DNA of 24,531 nt from JBDSZL01 sp039925145 (GTDB lineage Bacteria > Acidobacteriota > Vicinamibacteria > Vicinamibacterales > SCN-69-37). This document shows, one piece after another, positions 21,862 to 24,531 of this stretch (positions are counted from its first letter, which is position 1; every line of letters begins with the position of its first letter). Location of the stretch: positions 1 to 24,531 of the forward strand of contig JBDSZL010000011.1 of the NCBI GenBank assembly GCA_039925145.1. The letters are read 5' to 3'. A program made the translations under genes and the position numbers. The notes under the pieces were generated by a model, which was not told the origin of the DNA, made no database searches, and was given only the letters and a program-made list of their open reading frames with translations.

Positions 21862-23589
21862 ATGGCTGACGACAAGAAAAAATACCGCTCTGCCGCCTGG
21901 TTCGGCAAACCCGACAAAGACGGCTTCATCCATCGCAGCTGGATGCGCAACCAGGGGCTGCCCGAGGATGTCTTCGACGGCCGGCCTGTCATCGGGATCT
22001 GCAACACGTGGTCGGAGCTAACGCCGTGCAATGCGCATTTCCGCGTCATTGCCGAGCATGTGAAGAGGGGCGTGTGGGAAGCGGGCGGCCTGCCTGTCGA
22101 GTTTCCGGTCATGTCGACCGGCGAGTCGAACATGCGGCCGACGGCCATGCTCTACCGCAACCTGGTAAGCATCGACGTCGAAGAGTCGATTCGCGCCAAT
22201 CCAGTCGACGGCGTCGTGCTGCTCTGCGGGTGCGACAAGACGACGCCCTCACTGATCATGGGCGCGGCCAGCTGCGACCTGCCCGCTCTTGTCGTGTCGG
22301 GCGGGCCGATGCTCAATGGCAAGTACCGCGGCCAGGATATCGGGTCGGGAACTGACGTCTGGCGTTTCAGCGAAGACGTCAGGGCCGGCACGATGAGTCT
22401 GCAGGAGTTCAGCGAGGCCGAAGGCTGCATGTCCCGCTCAGCGGGCCACTGCATGGTGATGGGCACGGCGTCGACCATGGCCTCGATGGTGGAGGCGCTG
22501 GGACTGGGGCTGCCACAGAATGCCGCGATCCCGGCGGTAGACTCGCGCCGCTACGCGCTCGCCCACGTGGCCGGCCGCCGGGCGGTGGAGATGGTCCGCG
22601 AAGACCTCCGCATCTCGAAGATCCTGAGGCGCGAGAATTTCGAGAACGCGGTGCGCGTGAACGGCGCGCTCGGCGGGTCGACCAATGCCGTCATCCACCT
22701 GCTGGCCATCGCGGGCCGCGTCGGACTCCCCTTCACCCTGGCCGACTGGGATGATCTGGGCCGCAATGTGCCGACACTCGTCGACTTGAAACCCTCCGGC
22801 CGTTTCCTCATGGAGGATTTCTACTATGCCGGCGGCCTGCCGACCGTGATGCGGGCGCTCGGAGAGAACGGGCTGCTCCAGCGCGACGCCATGAGTGTCA
22901 ACGGCAAAACCGCCTGGGAGAACTGCCAGAACGCGCCGAACTGGAACACAGAGGTGATTCGCCCCATCGACAATCCGGTGGTCGCGCACGGCGGCATCGC
23001 CGTACTGCGCGGCAACCTCTCGCCAGACGGCGCCGTGCTCAAGCCATCGGCGGCCTCGCCCCATCTCATGAAGCACCGCGGACGCGCCGTGGTGTTCGAG
23101 ACGATCGAACACTACAAACAGCGCATCGCCGACCCGGCGCTCGACGTCGACGCGAATTGCGTGCTGGTGCTGAAGAACTGCGGCCCCAAGGGTTACCCGG
23201 GCATGGCGGAAGTGGGCAACATGGGCCTGCCTCCAGCCCTGCTCAAACAGGGCGTCACGGATATGGTGCGCATCTCGGATGCGCGCATGAGCGGCACCGC
23301 ATACGGCACGGTGGTGCTGCACGTCTCGCCGGAGGCCGCCGTGGGTGGACCGCTCGCGCTCGTCCGCGACGGCGACATGATTGAGCTCGACGTCGAAGCC
23401 CGTCGCTTGCACCTCGATATCTCCGACGCGGAACTGGCCACGCGCCGGGCCGCGTGGACGGCGCCGGCATTGCCCAAGAGCGGCTACGCCCGGCTCTACG
23501 TCGAGCACGTGCAGCAGGCCGATCGCGGCGCAGACTTCGATTTTCTGGCCGGGTGCCGGGGCCTGGTGGTGACGCGGGAGTCGCACTGA
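21862..23589 (+). CDS. IlvD/Edd-family [2Fe-2S] sugar-acid dehydratase
   Basis: 575 residues, close to the 579 of Rhizobium L-arabinonate dehydratase. The three cluster cysteines are C56 (TPCNAH), C124 (CGCDKTTPS) and C197 (GHCMVMGTAST); their spacing of 68 and 73 equals that of the Rhizobium enzyme (59, 127, 200), and S477 (ARMSGTAYG) matches its catalytic Ser480 with the same offset of three. K126 lies in the DKTTPS metal-site motif. This points to a pentonate/hexonate dehydratase (arabinonate, xylonate, galactonate or fuconate) rather than branched-chain IlvD. The product would be a 2-keto-3-deoxy acid. Divergent sugar-acid permease and downstream SDR support a catabolic role. The Shine-Dalgarno is weak. 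Confidence 0.9.
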   Translation: MADDKKKYRSAAWFGKPDKDGFIHRSWMRNQGLPEDVFDGRPVIGICNTWSELTPCNAHFRVIAEHVKRGVWEAGGLPVEFPVMSTGESNMRPTAMLYRNLVSIDVEESIRANPVDGVVLLCGCDKTTPSLIMGAASCDLPALVVSGGPMLNGKYRGQDIGSGTDVWRFSEDVRAGTMSLQEFSEAEGCMSRSAGHCMVMGTASTMASMVEALGLGLPQNAAIPAVDSRRYALAHVAGRRAVEMVREDLRISKILRRENFENAVRVNGALGGSTNAVIHLLAIAGRVGLPFTLADWDDLGRNVPTLVDLKPSGRFLMEDFYYAGGLPTVMRALGENGLLQRDAMSVNGKTAWENCQNAPNWNTEVIRPIDNPVVAHGGIAVLRGNLSPDGAVLKPSAASPHLMKHRGRAVVFETIEHYKQRIADPALDVDANCVLVLKNCGPKGYPGMAEVGNMGLPPALLKQGVTDMVRISDARMSGTAYGTVVLHVSPEAAVGGPLALVRDGDMIELDVEARRLHLDISDAELATRRAAWTAPALPKSGYARLYVEHVQQADRGADFDFLAGCRGLVVTRESH

Positions 23590-23591
23590 GC

Positions 23592-23638
23592 GGCTTGGGG
23601 CTTGGGGCTTGGGGCTTGGGGCTTGGGGCTTGGGGCTG
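23592..23638 (+). repeat. G-rich heptamer array, copy 4
   Basis: Six perfect GGCTTGG units and a partial GGCTG, starting two bases after the dehydratase stop. This is the most uniform of the arrays. It is followed 18 bases later by GAGGAG, the ribosome site of the next gene, so it would lie within any dehydratase-SDR cotranscript. Confidence 0.93.
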
Positions 23639-23666
23639 AAGTAATAGACCAGTTCGAGGAGTGACA

Positions 23667-24419
23667 GTGAACAAATTCGATTTGAGCGGACGCTGCGCGG
23701 TGGTGACGGGGGCGGCCCAGGGGTTCGGGCGCGCGATTACGGAGCGGTTTCTTCAGTCGGGCGCGAAGGTCTCGATGTGGGACGTCGACCCGGCAGAACT
23801 GAGTAAAGCCGCCGAGGAGTTGGCCCCGATGGGCACGGTCCACACATACGCGATGGACGTGTCGAAGATCGAGCAGGTCGACGCGGCCACGACCGCCACG
23901 GTGAAAGCATTCGGCAAGCTCGATATCCTCGTGGCCAATGCGGGCATCGCGGGCCCCAATCACAAGGTCTGGGAATATCCGGTCGACGACTGGCGCAAGG
24001 TCGTGGAGATTAATCTGCTCGGAGCGTTCTACTGCAATCGCGCCGTCGTGCCACACATGCTGGCCAACAAGTACGGCCGCATCGTGAACATCGCGTCGGT
24101 CGCCGGCAAAGAAGGCAACCCCAACGCTTCGGCCTACAGCGCCGCGAAGGCCGGCGTCATCGCGCTCACGAAATCGCTCGGCAAGGAGCTCGCCACCGAG
24201 AACATTGCCGTCAACGTCGTCACACCCGCCGCCGCCAAGACGCGCATCTTCGACCAGATGAAACCCGAGTTCCTTCAGTTCATGCTCTCGAAGATTCCGC
24301 GCGGCCGATTCCTGCACCTCGACGAGCTCGCCTCGATGGTCACGTGGCTCGCCTCGGAAGAGAACTCGTTCTCCACCGCGTCGGTGTTCGACATCAGCGG
24401 CGGACGGTCGGTGTACTAG
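23667..24419 (+). CDS. SDR-family oxidoreductase, NAD-type
   Basis: 250 residues from GTG 23667, chosen because GAGGAG at 23656-23661 is five bases upstream; the GTG at 23661 lies inside that site. Motifs are TGAAQGFG (14-21), D39 at the end of the second strand (MWDVD, favouring NAD), NAG (91-93), S144, Y157 and K161 (YSAAK), and ISGGRSVY at the C terminus. It follows the dehydratase by 77 bp, separated by a heptamer array. A dehydrogenase acting on a sugar acid or its 2-keto-3-deoxy product is plausible but the order of steps is unknown. The protein differs clearly from the SDR at 13975, so the two are not recent duplicates. Confidence 0.87.
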   Translation: MNKFDLSGRCAVVTGAAQGFGRAITERFLQSGAKVSMWDVDPAELSKAAEELAPMGTVHTYAMDVSKIEQVDAATTATVKAFGKLDILVANAGIAGPNHKVWEYPVDDWRKVVEINLLGAFYCNRAVVPHMLANKYGRIVNIASVAGKEGNPNASAYSAAKAGVIALTKSLGKELATENIAVNVVTPAAAKTRIFDQMKPEFLQFMLSKIPRGRFLHLDELASMVTWLASEENSFSTASVFDISGGRSVY

Positions 24420-24433
24420 CGCGAGCCCTGAGC

Positions 24434-24531
24434 GTAGCGAAGGGCGAGCGTCTTAGCGATGGGGGTGGGGCCCCATCGCCAGTGAGAAGAAGCGGACCCG
24501 TAGCGAAGGGCGAGCGTCTCAGCGATGGGGG
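24434..24531. repeat. two copies of a 32-bp repeat with GC hairpin (second cut by window end)
   Basis: Copies at 24434-24465 and 24500-24531 differ at one base and start 66 bases apart. Copy 1 runs into a perfect hairpin: GCGATGGGG (24456-24464), a six-base loop GTGGGG, and CCCCATCGC (24471-24479). Copy 2 is cut at the window edge before its right arm. The hairpin core matches that of the 39-bp repeats at 17169. Confidence 0.85.

Overview
The window is high-GC, gene-dense bacterial DNA with no tRNA, rRNA, insertion sequence, phage or CRISPR feature that I could see. Gene content (an ebo cluster, a DUF6807/PmoA-like secreted protein beside an anion:cation-symporter type MFS permease, an IlvD/Edd sugar-acid dehydratase, a VTT/DedA protein, paralogous GT-C-like membrane proteins) and the many intergenic GC-rich heptamer arrays suggest a soil-type heterotroph, perhaps Acidobacteriota (Vicinamibacteria-like). 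That assignment is an inference from style and content, not from a marker gene.

Layout. (1) 1-262: leader with two heptamer arrays, a possible -10 box and a 17-bp palindrome. (2) 263-6172: six tightly packed + strand genes in the order eboC-eboD-eboA-eboB-eboE-eboF, the conserved 'metabolite traffic' cluster known from scytonemin-producing cyanobacteria and some pseudomonads. A GAF-domain gene (6180-6662) follows after 7 bp. (3) 6597-7262, minus strand: a VTT/DedA membrane protein whose 3' end overlaps the GAF gene. (4) 7389-12814: an operon read from a good TTGACA-N18-CATACT promoter. It encodes a zinc-ribbon methyltransferase, a GT2 polyprenyl-phosphate glycosyltransferase and two paralogous multi-spanning GT-C-like proteins joined by stop/start overlaps; it looks like a periplasmic glycan-decorating unit. 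(5) 12896-14754: an aldose-1-epimerase family protein and an SDR. (6) 14983-18502: a DRE-TIM (HMGL/homocitrate-synthase-like) enzyme, a phosphate acyl(butyryl)transferase and an acetate/butyrate-kinase-like protein with unusual active-site substitutions, with three hairpin repeats between the last two. (7) 18655-19209: an isochorismatase-family hydrolase. (8) 20252-19284 and 21611-20295, minus strand: MFS permease then DUF6807 protein; divergently at 21862-24419, an IlvD/Edd dehydratase and a second SDR. This block looks like uptake and oxidative (Entner-Doudoroff-like) breakdown of sugar acids.

The most unusual material is intergenic. Arrays of a G-rich heptamer (GGCTTGG and variants) follow stop codons at three places and begin the window. 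Two other heptamer families with different sequence share the 7-nt period. A 9-bp-stem/6-nt-loop hairpin occurs three times at 17169-17285 and again, with compensating stem changes, at 24456-24479. A 9-bp inverted repeat is centred on a -10-like box at 12839-12879. Among the proteins, the points to follow are the ebo cluster with its extra GAF gene, the degenerate second metal motif of EboC, and the substituted acyl kinase.
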